A stretch of 64,000 bases of DNA from CATQHQ01 sp965243805 (GTDB lineage Bacteria; Gemmatimonadota; Gemmatimonadetes; Longimicrobiales; Gaopeijiaceae). Below, one piece after another: positions 46,128 through 55,141 of this stretch; within the stretch, counting starts at the first letter, position 1, and each line of letters starts with the position of its first letter. The notes beneath the pieces were generated by a model. That model had not been told where the DNA came from. It saw only the letters and a list, made by a program, of their open reading frames with translations, and ran no database searches. The stretch lies in contig OZ251577.1 in assembly GCA_965243805.1 (NCBI GenBank), positions 1,240,001-1,304,000 of the forward strand, given 5' to 3'. The position numbers and the translations under genes were made by a program.

Positions 46128-46474
46128 TCCAGTCCGAGCAACTGCCTGGTCTCGAGAGCCCATTCCCAAGCTTCGTCCCAGTCCGCCTGGGTGAGAACAG
46201 GCAACTGTCTGAAGACAATCCGAGAAAACCATCGCTTGACGCCGCTAGCGGTGCGCTCATATCCGATCACCCAACGAAAAATGCTGCCCAACCGCATCGT
46301 CTCTCGATCCGTATCGGAAAGCTCGTCGAGAGAGATTGTAGCCTCCTCTTCTGCACGCCTGGCATCGGCAGTGATGTCCAGCAAATGCGCGACGAATTCA
46401 TGCTCTCGAATCTCGGTGACATACCCTTCCCACTCCTGCACTGTCACAAAGACGGGGGAAAGGGGCTGGGACAT
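46124..46474 (-). CDS. Small conserved protein of unknown function (family shared with 31340-31783)
   Basis: 116-residue soluble protein. It shares QEWEG, EFVAHLLDITA, EEATI, RLGSIFRWVIGYERTASG and IVFRQLP with the defence-operon protein at 31340-31783, at nearly half of positions. Start ATG 46474 lies 7 nt after the stop of the upstream serine hydrolase gene, so it may be translationally coupled; there is no ribosome-binding site. A longer TTG-started version from 46510 is possible. Family function unknown. Confidence 0.65.
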   Translation of the reverse strand: MSQPLSPVFVTVQEWEGYVTEIREHEFVAHLLDITADARRAEEEATISLDELSDTDRETMRLGSIFRWVIGYERTASGVKRWFSRIVFRQLPVLTQADWDEAWEWALETRQLLGLD

Positions 46475-46481
46475 GGCTAGG

Positions 46482-47729
46482 CTAGGCCGCCCCAATCGCC
46501 GCGTCCACAACCTCTCGGAACCGCGCCACCGGATTGCGGCCCCGGGGAGTCTGGGTGAACACCAGCACGATCAGCTCGTGCGACGGGTCCACGAAGGCGG
46601 CGGTGCCGTCGGAGCCGGAGTGGGAGAACGTGCCGTCCTGGGACACCGACCAGCCGTAGCCGTAGTAGGCCGGAGGGCCGTCGGAGCCCGGGTTCGTCCT
46701 GATCTTGGGCGAGGTCATGAGGGCCACGGTCTCTTCCGAGATGATCCGCCGTCCGCCGTAGACGCCGCCGTTGAGGAACATCTGGCAGAAGACCACATAG
46801 TCGCTGGCGGTGGAGATCATCCCGCCGGACGCCCGCACAAACGGGACCTGCGGGGGGTCGCCGGGGCTCCATCCGGGCGCCCACTCGCCGTCCTCGTCGT
46901 GCTCGTAGTAGACGACCGACATGCGGTCCAGCTTGCCGTCCAACTTCTCCGCCCGCTCGTGGTGGTAGCTGTCGTGCATCCCCAGCGGCGTGTAGAGCTG
47001 GTCGTCCAAGTACTGCTCCAAGGGTTGTCCCGAAGCGATCTCCACCAGCGCGCCCAGCGTGTTGTAGCCCGGGTTGTTGTAGCTGTAAGTCGTGCCGGGA
47101 ACGGCCTCGGCGCCCACATGGCCGAAGCGGGCGGCCTCCAGCTGGAGCGTGGGCGCGTCCGGGTGCTCGGCGGAGGGCTGCATGTACGGTTGCAGGAAGA
47201 GCGTGGGGATGCGTAGCCCGCTGGAGTGGGACAGCAGGTGGCCGATCTGGATGAAGCCCGCCCGGTAGTTGTCCCAGCTGGCTATGTATTCGCGCACCAG
47301 GGCGTCGTAGCGGAGCTTGCCGTCCTCCACCAGCATGGCGATTGCGGTGGCCACCGGCGGCTTGGTGTTGGACGCCATGCGGAACATCGTGTTGGGCTCC
47401 ATCGGCAGGTCGCGGGCCCTGTCGCGCCAGCCCACCGCCTCGTGGAGAACGACCTTCCCTTCCTTGGCGACCAGAAGCACCGTGCCTACCAAGTCGCCCC
47501 GGTCCACCGCCTCCTGGTAGAGACCGACCCCGCCTTGGAGCACGGCCGCCGACATGCCCACCTCTGTCGGCGCCGCCCGGGAGATCGTCACGTCTTGGGA
47601 CGCCGCGTCCTGGGCTGCTAGGCAGGCCACGGCGGCAAGGGCACTCGCCACGATCCGGCAAGAGCCGCGATCAAAGGCGAAGCGAACGGAGGCGAAGCGA
47701 ATGAAGGCGAAGCGGTCTCGGTGCGTCAT
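46482..47729 (-). CDS. Secreted beta-lactamase-fold serine hydrolase (class C/EstB-like)
   Basis: 415-residue beta-lactamase-fold hydrolase (Pfam Beta-lactamase type). The SxxK motif is S120-N-T-K123 in RMASNTKPP; the second motif YNN (217-219) sits in YSYNNPGYN; HSGSDG near the C-terminus fits the third. Such enzymes are esterases or D-amino-peptide hydrolases more often than true beta-lactamases. The N-terminus holds a signal peptide whose first residues (RFAFIRFASVRFAF) are encoded by 15-nt repeats. The start overlaps the thioesterase stop by 4 nt (ATGA). Confidence 0.85.
   Translation of the reverse strand: MTHRDRFAFIRFASVRFAFDRGSCRIVASALAAVACLAAQDAASQDVTISRAAPTEVGMSAAVLQGGVGLYQEAVDRGDLVGTVLLVAKEGKVVLHEAVGWRDRARDLPMEPNTMFRMASNTKPPVATAIAMLVEDGKLRYDALVREYIASWDNYRAGFIQIGHLLSHSSGLRIPTLFLQPYMQPSAEHPDAPTLQLEAARFGHVGAEAVPGTTYSYNNPGYNTLGALVEIASGQPLEQYLDDQLYTPLGMHDSYHHERAEKLDGKLDRMSVVYYEHDEDGEWAPGWSPGDPPQVPFVRASGGMISTASDYVVFCQMFLNGGVYGGRRIISEETVALMTSPKIRTNPGSDGPPAYYGYGWSVSQDGTFSHSGSDGTAAFVDPSHELIVLVFTQTPRGRNPVARFREVVDAAIGAA
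47676..47720. repeat. Three 15-nt in-frame repeats in the serine hydrolase signal peptide
   Basis: Units at 47676, 47691 and 47706 share GGCGAAGCG plus variable bases, encoding RFAF/RFAS-type repeats at the N-terminus of the serine hydrolase. The length is a multiple of three, so the frame is kept. Confidence 0.75.
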
Positions 47730-48271
47730 GCGGAGGTCCTGTTGATGGAGGAGTTGGCGGCTCGGGCGCGGGTGGTGCTCGGCGCGCTGGCGGCGACTTG
47801 GGGGGTCGACGGGGACGGTGCTTGGGCGCACACCGCATCCCGCAGGAACGGAGGCAACGGGGCGGAGGCGAACCGGCCGCCGCTCGACCGCCGTGCGTGC
47901 ACCACGGTCATGGCACCGGTCGCCGCAAGCTCCAACGCGGGCCGAAGCCGAAACTCGAACTCGTAGGCGATTCGCCGTTCGCCGACCTCCCCCACCCGCA
48001 GGCGCACCTCCACTTCGTCCTCGAATCGGATGAGCCGCAGAAAGTCGCACGAGGCCGAAACGCGGGGCATTCCCAGCCGACCGTGGGCGTCCTCGACGAA
48101 GCCGGAGCCGCCGAGGGACCGGTAGAAGGCGTGCTCGGTGGCCTCCATCAGCCGGAAGTAGGCCGAAAAGTGGACCACGCCCGCCGCGTCGGTGTCGGCG
48201 AACTCGATCGTGTGGACCGCCGCGAACACATGGGATGGAGAAGGGGGACCGGAAGCCGGCTCGGAAGTCAT
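47726..48271 (-). CDS. 4-hydroxybenzoyl-CoA thioesterase-family (YbgC-like) acyl-CoA thioesterase
   Basis: 181-residue hotdog-fold thioesterase. The active-site block FADTDAAGVVHFSAYFRLMEA has the catalytic aspartate of the 4HBT/YbgC family, and CDFLRLIRFEDEVEV continues the fold. It hydrolyses acyl-CoA or acyl-ACP thioesters. The C-terminal 35 residues are a low-complexity Ser/Ala/Thr/Arg tail without counterpart in the family. It begins at 48271 and overlaps the serine hydrolase start by 4 nt. It is divergent from trpS. Confidence 0.85.
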   Translation of the reverse strand: MTSEPASGPPSPSHVFAAVHTIEFADTDAAGVVHFSAYFRLMEATEHAFYRSLGGSGFVEDAHGRLGMPRVSASCDFLRLIRFEDEVEVRLRVGEVGERRIAYEFEFRLRPALELAATGAMTVVHARRSSGGRFASAPLPPFLRDAVCAQAPSPSTPQVAASAPSTTRARAANSSINRTSA

Positions 48272-48449
48272 GACGCCACGCTAGCTGGCTTTCTTCCGCG
48301 CCGCCACCAAGTCGCTCCTGGTCGCCATGCTAGATTGAAGCATCCCAGACCGAGGGGCGGTCGTCGCCAAGCACCCACCAGCCACCCGCCGATCCGCCGT
48401 CCGAGCGCCGCCTCGCCGCCTCGTCCTCCCCCAAGCGTCCCAACCCGCC

Positions 48450-49571
48450 ATGGCACAGCCCAAGCGCGTCTTCTCCGGCATCCAGCCCACGGCCGTGATG
48501 ACGATCGGCAACTACTTCGGCGCCGTGCAGAACTGGGTCCGGCTTCAGGACAAGTGCGACGCCGTCTACTGCGTGGTGGACCTGCACGCCATGACCGTCG
48601 CGTACGACCCCCGGGAGCTGCGGCGCTCCACCAGGGAGATGTTCGTGTCGCTGCTGGCGTGCGGGATTGACCCGGAGCGCGCCACCGTCTTCGTCCAGTC
48701 CACGGCGCCCGAGCACACCGAGCTCTGCTGGGTGCTGGCGACGATGGCGTCGTTGGGCGACTTGGGGCGGATGACCCAGTTCAAGGAGAAGTCGAACCTG
48801 CTGAAGGGCGGCTCCGGGCCCGGCGGCGTCCCCGGCAACGGTCCTGACTACGGTCTGGCGAACGGCGGCGGGCTCGGCGTGCAGGACGACGGAACCTTCG
48901 TGTCGTCGGGGCTGCTCTTCTACCCAGTCCTGCAGGCGGCCGACATCCTGGCGTACCGGGCCGACTACGTGCCGGTAGGCCGGGACCAGTCCCAGCACTT
49001 GGAGCTAAGCCGCGGACTGGCGCGCCGCTTCAACGCTCGCTTCGGCCACGTCTTCCCCGAACCCGAGACCCTTCACACGCCGGTTCCCAAGCTGGTGTCC
49101 ACGGCGGACCCGACCAAGAAGATGAGCAAGAGCCTGGGGCCGAGACACTACATCGGCCTCTTCGAGGAGGAAGCGTCGGTGCGTCGCAAGGTTCGGTCGG
49201 CGGTGACCGACTCGGGCGCGCCCCCGTCCAGCGACGAGGTCAGTCCAGGGATCGAGAACCTGCTCACGATCCTGGCGGCATGTGGATTCGAGGCGGATGC
49301 GGAGCAGATGCGAGGGGACTACTTCGCGGGCTCTCTCCGCTACGTGGACCTCAAGGGTCGAACCGCCGACGCGCTGGTGGCGCTCACCACCGAGATGCGC
49401 GACCGCCGGGCCGACATCCTGCGCCGCGAGAAGGACTTGGACGGGTTGATCCACGCAATGGCTGGACGGGCCAGGGCGATGGCGGGCGAGACGCTGGCGC
49501 TGGTCCGGGAGCGGGCCGGCTTGTACCCTCCCGGGCGCGGCCCCGGCGTTGCTCCTGCTCCCATCCCCTAA
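48450..49571 (+). CDS. trpS: Tryptophanyl-tRNA synthetase
   Basis: 373-residue class I synthetase, slightly longer than the usual 330-350. The HIGH-equivalent is TIGNYFGAV with the preceding FSGIQPT, and KMSKS occurs in TKKMSKSLGP. LLFYPVLQAADILAYRADYVPVGRDQ is the tryptophan-binding region. A Gly-rich insert (about residues 122-150, GGSGPGGVPGNGP) lies between FKEKS and the LLFYPVLQ block and is not usual. The start is set by homology; an extended -10-like TGCTAGATT lies about 120 nt upstream. It charges tRNA-Trp. Confidence 0.95.
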   Translation: MAQPKRVFSGIQPTAVMTIGNYFGAVQNWVRLQDKCDAVYCVVDLHAMTVAYDPRELRRSTREMFVSLLACGIDPERATVFVQSTAPEHTELCWVLATMASLGDLGRMTQFKEKSNLLKGGSGPGGVPGNGPDYGLANGGGLGVQDDGTFVSSGLLFYPVLQAADILAYRADYVPVGRDQSQHLELSRGLARRFNARFGHVFPEPETLHTPVPKLVSTADPTKKMSKSLGPRHYIGLFEEEASVRRKVRSAVTDSGAPPSSDEVSPGIENLLTILAACGFEADAEQMRGDYFAGSLRYVDLKGRTADALVALTTEMRDRRADILRREKDLDGLIHAMAGRARAMAGETLALVRERAGLYPPGRGPGVAPAPIP

Positions 49572-49587
49572 CTCGGAGTTACTGCAA

Positions 49588-50565
49588 GTGGACATCAGCG
49601 GCGTCATGATCCCCGTCGCCACGCCCTTCGACCCGGCAACTGGCGAAGTGGACCTGCCCGGCCTCCGGGCCAACGTCGAGAAGTGGTCGCCCACCGGCGT
49701 GCGCGGCTTTGTGGTGGGCGGATCCACGGGCGAAGCCGTCTTGCTGGACGAGGACGAGCGCTGCGCCGTCTGGGAAGCGGTCCGCGACGTGGCGCCCGAC
49801 GACCTGCTCCTGGTGGCGGGAACGGGCGCCGAATCGCTGCGCGCCACACTCCGGCTCTCGCGCAAGGCGGCGGGGCTGGGGTACGACGCGCTGCTCGTGC
49901 AGCCGCCGGCGTTCTACAAGGGTGCCATGAGCCCTGCGGTCGTCCGGGACCACTACTTGGCGGTGGCGGACGCCGCGCCAGCGCCGGTGATCGTCTACCA
50001 AGTGCCGACGCGCTTCAGCACGCTGGACTTTCCAGCGGGGCTGGTGGCGGAGCTGTCGGTTCACGAGCGGATCGTGGGGATCAAGGACTCCCGAGGGAAG
50101 CTGGGTACGGTGGGCGAGCTGCTGGCGGTCGTTCAGCCAGGGTTCCAGGTGCTGGTGGGGAGCGGGAGCATCCTCTACGCCGCGCTGGAGGCCGGCGCCG
50201 TGGGCGGCATCCTGGGGGTGGCCAACTTGGCGCCTCGGGAGTCGGCGCTGATCCACTCCCGCTTCGTCGCGGGGGACGCGGAGGGGGCCGGGGCGGTGCA
50301 AGAGCTGGTTGCGCCGCTCCACAACCGGGTGATCGGCGGGATGGGGGTAGCAGGCGTGAAGTGCGCGCTTGACCTGCTGGGGTACGTGGGCGGTGCGCCG
50401 CGACCGCCGTTGCCCGCGCTGGCTGAAAGTCGGCGCGAAGAGGTGGCCGGACTGCTGGCGGAGGCCGGACTGCTGGCGGAGGCTGGTCCGCTGGCGGAGA
50501 CCGGGCGGCTCGAAGGCGCACAGCGGGACGCCGACCTGCAGGCGGACGCCAGGTCGCCGGCGTGA
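49588..50565 (+). CDS. DHDPS/N-acetylneuraminate lyase-family aldolase (dapA-like)
   Basis: 325-residue TIM-barrel aldolase. Diagnostic features are GGSTGEAV (44-51), the catalytic Tyr137 (VIVYQVP) and Schiff-base Lys166 (IVGIKDSRG). It may be dihydrodipicolinate synthase (lysine/peptidoglycan) or another member of the family; residues distinguishing them were not resolved. GTG 49588 is chosen because GGAG precedes it; ATG 49606 is an alternative. The C-terminal 40 residues (LLAEAGLLAEAGPLAETG) are an 18-21-nt in-frame duplication not expected in the family. The stop overlaps purA by 4 nt. Confidence 0.85.
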   Translation: MDISGVMIPVATPFDPATGEVDLPGLRANVEKWSPTGVRGFVVGGSTGEAVLLDEDERCAVWEAVRDVAPDDLLLVAGTGAESLRATLRLSRKAAGLGYDALLVQPPAFYKGAMSPAVVRDHYLAVADAAPAPVIVYQVPTRFSTLDFPAGLVAELSVHERIVGIKDSRGKLGTVGELLAVVQPGFQVLVGSGSILYAALEAGAVGGILGVANLAPRESALIHSRFVAGDAEGAGAVQELVAPLHNRVIGGMGVAGVKCALDLLGYVGGAPRPPLPALAESRREEVAGLLAEAGLLAEAGPLAETGRLEGAQRDADLQADARSPA

Positions 50566-51908
50566 CGAAGGCCAGCCCCGGCAGCTGCACCGTCGTGGTC
50601 GGCTGCCAGTGGGGCGACGAGGGGAAGGGGAAGGTGGTGGACGTGCTGGCCGCAGGCGCAGACCTGGTGGCTCGCTATCAGGGGGGAGCCAACGCCGGGC
50701 ACACAGTTCACGTGGGCGGTCAGGAGTTCGTGCTGCACCAGATCCCGTCGGGCATCCTGCACCCGGGCAAGCGATGCCTGCTGGGCAACGGCGTGGTGGT
50801 CGACCTGGGCCAGTTCTTCGACGAGTACGACCGCTTGGCCGAGCGCGGCGTGGACCCTCGGGGCCGGATCGGCGTGAGCGCACGCGCCCATGTGGTCTTG
50901 CCTCACCACAAGGTGCTCGACGAGGAGATGGAGCGCGCGGCGGGCCGGAAGATCGGCACCACGGGGCGGGGGATCGGCCCTGCCTACGAGGACAAGGCCG
51001 GTCGGCGGGGCGTGCGGGTGGGCGACCTGCTGGACGAGCGGTGCGCACGGGAGGCGGTGGCGGCCAGCGTGGAGTGGGCGCGAAGCCGCCTGCGGGTGCT
51101 GGGGGCCAACCCGGAGCTGGTGCCGGCGGCCGACCCGGAGCTGGTGCCGGCGGACGGTGCAAAGCGGGAGGACGACGGAGCTGCGGCGTCCGACTCGGCG
51201 CTAGTGCCCGAGCGCTTGGCCGACGTCGCCACCGACGTGGGAGCCGAGATCGCCGACGCCCTTGCGGCAGGCCGAGAGGTCCTGTTGGAGGGCGCCCAAG
51301 GGACGGCACTGGACGTGGACCACGGCACCTACCCGTTCGTCACCTCGTCCAACACCACGGCAGGTGCCGCAGCGGCCGGGGTAGGGGTCGGCCCCACCGC
51401 CATCGACACGGTGATCGGGGTGACCAAGGCGTACACCACCCGGGTCGGAAACGGTCCCCTGCCTACGGCGTTCGGCGACGAGATGGACGCCCTCATGCGC
51501 CGGTTGGGAGGCGAGTTCGGAGCGACCACAGGCCGGCCCCGGCGCTGCGGCTGGTTCGACGCCGTGTTGGCGCGCTACGCGGGGCGCGTCAATGGCCTCA
51601 CGGGAATCGCCGTGACCAAGCTGGACGTGCTGGACACCCTTCCCGAGATCAGGGTGGCTACCGCCTACCGGCTGGACGACGAGCCCAGCAGCAGCACCTT
51701 CCCGGCGGTGGCGGCCGAGCTGGAGCGCGTCCAACCCGTCTACGAGACCCTTCCTGGTTGGCAGGTCCCCACCAGCGGCGCACGCTGCAAGGCCGACCTC
51801 CCGCGCAACGCCCGCGCCTACCTGGATCGAATCGAGGAGCTGTCCGGCGCCCCCATCGTCATAGTCTCGGTGGGAACGCGGCGCAGCCAGGTGATCCACT
51901 GGCAGTGA
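50562..51908 (+). CDS. purA: Adenylosuccinate synthetase
   Basis: 448-residue enzyme of AMP synthesis (IMP + aspartate + GTP). The N-terminal GCQWGDEGKGKVVD P-loop, the GGANAGHTVH block and TTGRGIGPAYEDK are canonical, and the C-terminal ARCKADLPRNARAYLDRIEEL is conserved. A disordered insert (about residues 184-215) contains the duplicated NPELVPAADPELVPAD unit and an acidic segment. GTG 50562 overlaps the aldolase stop by 4 nt. A head-on ATPase gene ends 42 nt after its stop, and a duplicated CTTACGCCCCC/GCGTG sequence lies between them. Confidence 0.94.
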   Translation: MTKASPGSCTVVVGCQWGDEGKGKVVDVLAAGADLVARYQGGANAGHTVHVGGQEFVLHQIPSGILHPGKRCLLGNGVVVDLGQFFDEYDRLAERGVDPRGRIGVSARAHVVLPHHKVLDEEMERAAGRKIGTTGRGIGPAYEDKAGRRGVRVGDLLDERCAREAVAASVEWARSRLRVLGANPELVPAADPELVPADGAKREDDGAAASDSALVPERLADVATDVGAEIADALAAGREVLLEGAQGTALDVDHGTYPFVTSSNTTAGAAAAGVGVGPTAIDTVIGVTKAYTTRVGNGPLPTAFGDEMDALMRRLGGEFGATTGRPRRCGWFDAVLARYAGRVNGLTGIAVTKLDVLDTLPEIRVATAYRLDDEPSSSTFPAVAAELERVQPVYETLPGWQVPTSGARCKADLPRNARAYLDRIEELSGAPIVIVSVGTRRSQVIHWQ

Positions 51909-51950
51909 CCGGCGGGGCCGCTGGTCGCCTTACGCCCCCGCGTGGGCCGC

Positions 51951-53123
51951 TTACGCCCCCCGCGTGCGCCGCAGGTAGTCGTCGAACAGCGGCACCGTGA
52001 ACCCCACGTACCCCGGTCGCGGCGCGTAGCACAGCCCTTTCTTAATCAGGTTCGCACGAACACCCGATGCGGCGCTGGTGCTCTTCCCCAGCCGCTCGGC
52101 CACATCCCCGAGGCGGTGCGGTCCCGGGCCGATCGCCGCCATCGCGCGCAAGTAGGCGCGCCCGCCGTCGGTCGCTCGGTCGAACCGGACGCGGAAGAAC
52201 CCGTCGTCCAGCGCCCGGAGCGCCGTCGGAGCCGCACGCCGCAGATCGGCGACGCGGATCAAGTCGGGCGACCCCGCTGCGTTCCAGGCAGAGCGTCCGA
52301 ACTCCTGCAGGAAGTAGGGATAGCCGGCAGCCAGCCGCACCGCCTCGCCCAGCGCTTCCGGCTCCCAGGACGCGCCGGGCGCCACGGGTTCCGTCAAGGC
52401 CCGACGAGCGTCGGCGTCGGCCAAGCTGTTGATGGTTCGGAAGGTGAACAGCCGCTCGCCGTAGGACTTCGCCTCGCCCACCAACCCCGGCAGAGACGGC
52501 AACCCGGCCCCCACGACCATCACCGGCACGGCGTGCTGGCTGACTTTGTGGAGCGCCATGCACAGGACCGCCAAGTCGTCCCGAGGGAGGAACTGCATCT
52601 CGTCGATCGTGAAGAGCACGCCCGTCCGACGCTCCGCCGACGCTCCGCCCAGCGCCAGCAGCAAGTCGATCACGTCCACCTCGGCGAACCCCGAGTCCCC
52701 CTGTCCCAGAGCCGGGTCGGCCGCCAACACGATCTCGTTGCCCTCGGGAAGCTTCCAGCACAGCTGAAACGACCGGAGCACGCCGAGAGCGTTGCGCGCC
52801 CGCTCCTTCAGTCGGGCCGTCCGGGAGTACCCCAGCAAGGCTCTCCGCGTCCCCGCAACCAGCGCCTGGGCAAGAGTCCGCTTGCCGCCGGCCTCGAAGC
52901 TCTCCAGCTCCCAGCCGTGTTCGGCGGCGATCCTCTCGCACTCGCGCAGCAAGACGGTCTTGCCTACGCCGCGGAGGCCGCTGAGGAGGATGCTCCGCTC
53001 CGGGTGTCCCAACATGTACCGATGGACGGCCACGTCGAACGCCCGAAGCTCCCCGTCTCGACCCGCCAGCGTAGGAGGCCGCGCCCCGGCTCCGGGACGG
53101 AAAGGGTTGGTCACTTCGTCCAT
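51951..53123 (-). CDS. AAA ATPase with C-terminal winged-helix domain
   Basis: 390-residue ATPase of the archaeal-type AAA/STAND-like group. Walker A is SGLRGVGKTVLLRE, Walker B VLFTIDEMQFLP, and VMVVGAGLPSLPGL resembles sensor 1. The C-terminal 80 residues form a winged helix (GDVAERLGKSTSAASGVRANLIKKGL). ATG 53123 is preceded by AGGGAA; the frame continues to a GTG at 53222, adding a repeated ELVEGDS segment (33-nt duplication) whose coding status is uncertain. It is divergent from ffh. Function unknown; such ATPases occur in defence or regulatory contexts. Confidence 0.78.
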   Translation of the reverse strand: MDEVTNPFRPGAGARPPTLAGRDGELRAFDVAVHRYMLGHPERSILLSGLRGVGKTVLLRECERIAAEHGWELESFEAGGKRTLAQALVAGTRRALLGYSRTARLKERARNALGVLRSFQLCWKLPEGNEIVLAADPALGQGDSGFAEVDVIDLLLALGGASAERRTGVLFTIDEMQFLPRDDLAVLCMALHKVSQHAVPVMVVGAGLPSLPGLVGEAKSYGERLFTFRTINSLADADARRALTEPVAPGASWEPEALGEAVRLAAGYPYFLQEFGRSAWNAAGSPDLIRVADLRRAAPTALRALDDGFFRVRFDRATDGGRAYLRAMAAIGPGPHRLGDVAERLGKSTSAASGVRANLIKKGLCYAPRPGYVGFTVPLFDDYLRRTRGA

Positions 53124-53151
53124 TAGCAGACGTTCCCTGGCGCGGGCCGCC

Positions 53152-53205
53152 GAATCGCCTTCCACCAACTCCCCACCAACTCTGGAATCGCCTTCCACCA
53201 ACTCC
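53152..53205. repeat. 21-nt perfect direct repeat upstream of the AAA/wHTH ATPase
   Basis: GAATCGCCTTCCACCAACTC plus C occurs at 53152-53172 and 53185-53205, a 33-nt period. It lies between the divergent ATPase and ffh genes. The multiple-of-three period would allow coding from GTG 53222. Confidence 0.8.
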
Positions 53206-53249
53206 ACGGGCGCCTTGAGCACCTCCTTGGCCGAGGCTTATCTTACCGG

Positions 53250-54557
53250 ATGTTCGAGGACCTGAGCAACAGTCTGGACGGGGTTCTGCGACGCTTCAAG
53301 CAGCGAGGCGTCCTGACCGAACCCATGATCCGGGAGGGGCTGCGCGAGGTGCGCCGCGTCCTTCTCGAAGCCGACGTCAATTTCAAGGTGACGCGGCAGT
53401 TCCTAGTTCGCGTCCAGGAGAGGGCGCTGGGCGAACGGGTCCTCCGGTCGGTCTCGCCAGGGCAGCAAGTCGTCAAGATCGTCCACGACGAGCTGGCGGC
53501 CCTGATGGCGGGCGAAGGCGAAGCCGGTCTTCAATGGTCGTCGGCGCCGCCCACGGTGATCATGCTCGTGGGGCTGCAAGGGTCGGGGAAGACCTCGACG
53601 GCGGCCAAGCTGGCGAAGCGGCTCGCTAGGCCCGGCAGGGGCGTGGTGCTGGCGGCCTGCGACCTGTACCGTCCCGCCGCCGTGGACCAGCTCCGGGTAC
53701 TGGGAAAGCGGGCGGGCGTGCCCGTCTACCACGAGGACGGGGCCACCGATCCCCTCGCCATCGCCAAGGCCGGACACCGCCGGGCTCGACGAGAGAAGGC
53801 GGCGGCGCTGATCGTGGACACCGCCGGCAGACTTCAGGTCGACCAGCCGATGATGGACGAGCTGCAGCGGCTCAAGAAGGCGCTGAAGCCCCGAGAGGTC
53901 CTGCTGGTCGCCGACGCCATGACGGGACAGGAAGCGGTTCGCATCGCCCAGGGATTCGACGAGGCGCTGGATGTGACCGGCTTCGTCCTCACCAAGATGG
54001 ACGGCGACGCTCGGGGCGGCGCAGCGCTCTCCATACGCGGCGTGACCGGCAAGCCGCTCAAGTTCGTGGGCACGGGAGAGGGACTGGACGCGCTGGAGGC
54101 GGTGGACCCGGAGCGCATGGCCGGCCGCATCCTCCAGATGGGCGACGTGGTAGGCTTGGTAGAGCGGGCGTCGGCGACGGTGGACGCCGAGGAGGCGACC
54201 CGTCTCCAGAAGAAGCTGACGGGCAAGGGACGCTTCACGCTGGAGGACTTTCTGTCGGCGATGCGCCAAGTTCAGAAGATGGGTCCCCTGGACCAGCTCA
54301 TGAAGCTCGTGCCCGGCATGCCTCGCGCCCTGCCCGTCGGAGCGGTGGACCCGAAGAAGATGAAGCACGTCGAAGCGATTATCTTGTCGATGACGCCGGA
54401 AGAGCGTCGGACGCCCAAGATCCTCAACGGCTCGCGACGGAAGCGGATCGCCCGCGGCAGCGGACGGCCCGTGTCGGAGGTGAACCGGCTCATGAAGCGG
54501 TTCGCCGAAATGGAGAAGACGATGAAGCGCATGAAGGCGTTCATCCCCCGCATCTAG
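53250..54557 (+). CDS. ffh: Signal recognition particle protein
   Basis: 435-residue SRP54 GTPase, normal length. N domain helices (1-85), G domain with GLQGSGKTSTAAKLA (P-loop), DTAGRLQVD (G3), TKMDGDARGG (G4) and the C-terminal M domain (about 300-435) with SGRPVSEVNRLMKRFAEMEKTMKRMK. It targets nascent membrane proteins to the translocon with 4.5S RNA and FtsY. No strong ribosome-binding site precedes the ATG. The gene order ffh-rpsP-rimM-trmD is the conserved bacterial block. Confidence 0.96.
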   Translation: MFEDLSNSLDGVLRRFKQRGVLTEPMIREGLREVRRVLLEADVNFKVTRQFLVRVQERALGERVLRSVSPGQQVVKIVHDELAALMAGEGEAGLQWSSAPPTVIMLVGLQGSGKTSTAAKLAKRLARPGRGVVLAACDLYRPAAVDQLRVLGKRAGVPVYHEDGATDPLAIAKAGHRRARREKAAALIVDTAGRLQVDQPMMDELQRLKKALKPREVLLVADAMTGQEAVRIAQGFDEALDVTGFVLTKMDGDARGGAALSIRGVTGKPLKFVGTGEGLDALEAVDPERMAGRILQMGDVVGLVERASATVDAEEATRLQKKLTGKGRFTLEDFLSAMRQVQKMGPLDQLMKLVPGMPRALPVGAVDPKKMKHVEAIILSMTPEERRTPKILNGSRRKRIARGSGRPVSEVNRLMKRFAEMEKTMKRMKAFIPRI

Positions 54558-54586
54558 TCCCCCCAACTGGGAACGGCAGCAGCAGA

Positions 54587-55141
54587 ATGGCAACCAAGAT
54601 TCGCCTTCGGCGGATGGGCAAGAAGAAGCAGGCTCACTACAGAATCGTGGTGGCCGACAGTCGGTCTCCCCGGGACGGACGCTTCGTGGAGAAGCTGGGC
54701 TACTACGATCCCATCCCCCATCCCGCCCGCATCTCGGTGGACCTGGAGCGGGTGGACTACTGGCTGGGAGAGGGGGCCGACCCCTCGCCGACGGTCGCGA
54801 GTCTCCTGTCGAAGGCCAGAGCCGGGGGCGACGAGAAGGTGGCCCTGGCGGGAGCCCCGGTGCCCGAAGCCGAAGCGAACGGTGTCGCCGAGGACGGGGC
54901 CGAGGCTACGAGCGGTGGGGAGGACGCGGACGTGGAAACCCCTGACGCGAACGCCGAGTCCAGCGCCGGGGACGGCAGCGACGCCTCCGCAGGCAACGAA
55001 GCTTCCGCGGACAACGACGGCGCGGCCACGAGCAAAGACGCCTCCGCAGGCGAAGACGCCGCGGCCACGGGCGAAGGCAAGGCGGCCACGGGCGAAGGCG
55101 CCTCCGCGGGCGAAGACGGGGCAGCCTCGACCGGCGAGTGA
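54587..55141 (+). CDS. rpsP: 30S ribosomal protein S16 with long acidic repeat tail
   Basis: 184 residues, about twice the usual 80-90. Residues 1-82 are typical S16 (MATKIRLRRMGKKKQAHYRIVV, DGRFVEKLGYYDP, VDYWLGEGADPSPTVASLL). The remaining 100 residues are an acidic, low-complexity tail of Ala, Gly, Glu, Ser and Thr with repeated ASAGED and ATGEG units. Such a tail should be disordered and lie outside the ribosome core. It starts 29 nt after ffh and its stop overlaps rimM by 4 nt. Confidence 0.94.
   Translation: MATKIRLRRMGKKKQAHYRIVVADSRSPRDGRFVEKLGYYDPIPHPARISVDLERVDYWLGEGADPSPTVASLLSKARAGGDEKVALAGAPVPEAEANGVAEDGAEATSGGEDADVETPDANAESSAGDGSDASAGNEASADNDGAATSKDASAGEDAAATGEGKAATGEGASAGEDGAASTGE

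Noticed and set aside
45753..46474. The two small convergent unknown genes as a toxin-antitoxin pair.
   Set aside because: They are on opposite strands with only a 4-nt tail overlap, and neither has a toxin or antitoxin motif.
53124..53222. N-terminal extension of the AAA/wHTH ATPase to GTG 53222.
   Set aside because: The Shine-Dalgarno-like AAGGAGG directly abuts the GTG and cannot be used there; ATG 53123 has proper spacing. The multiple-of-three duplication keeps the extension possible, so it is only mentioned.
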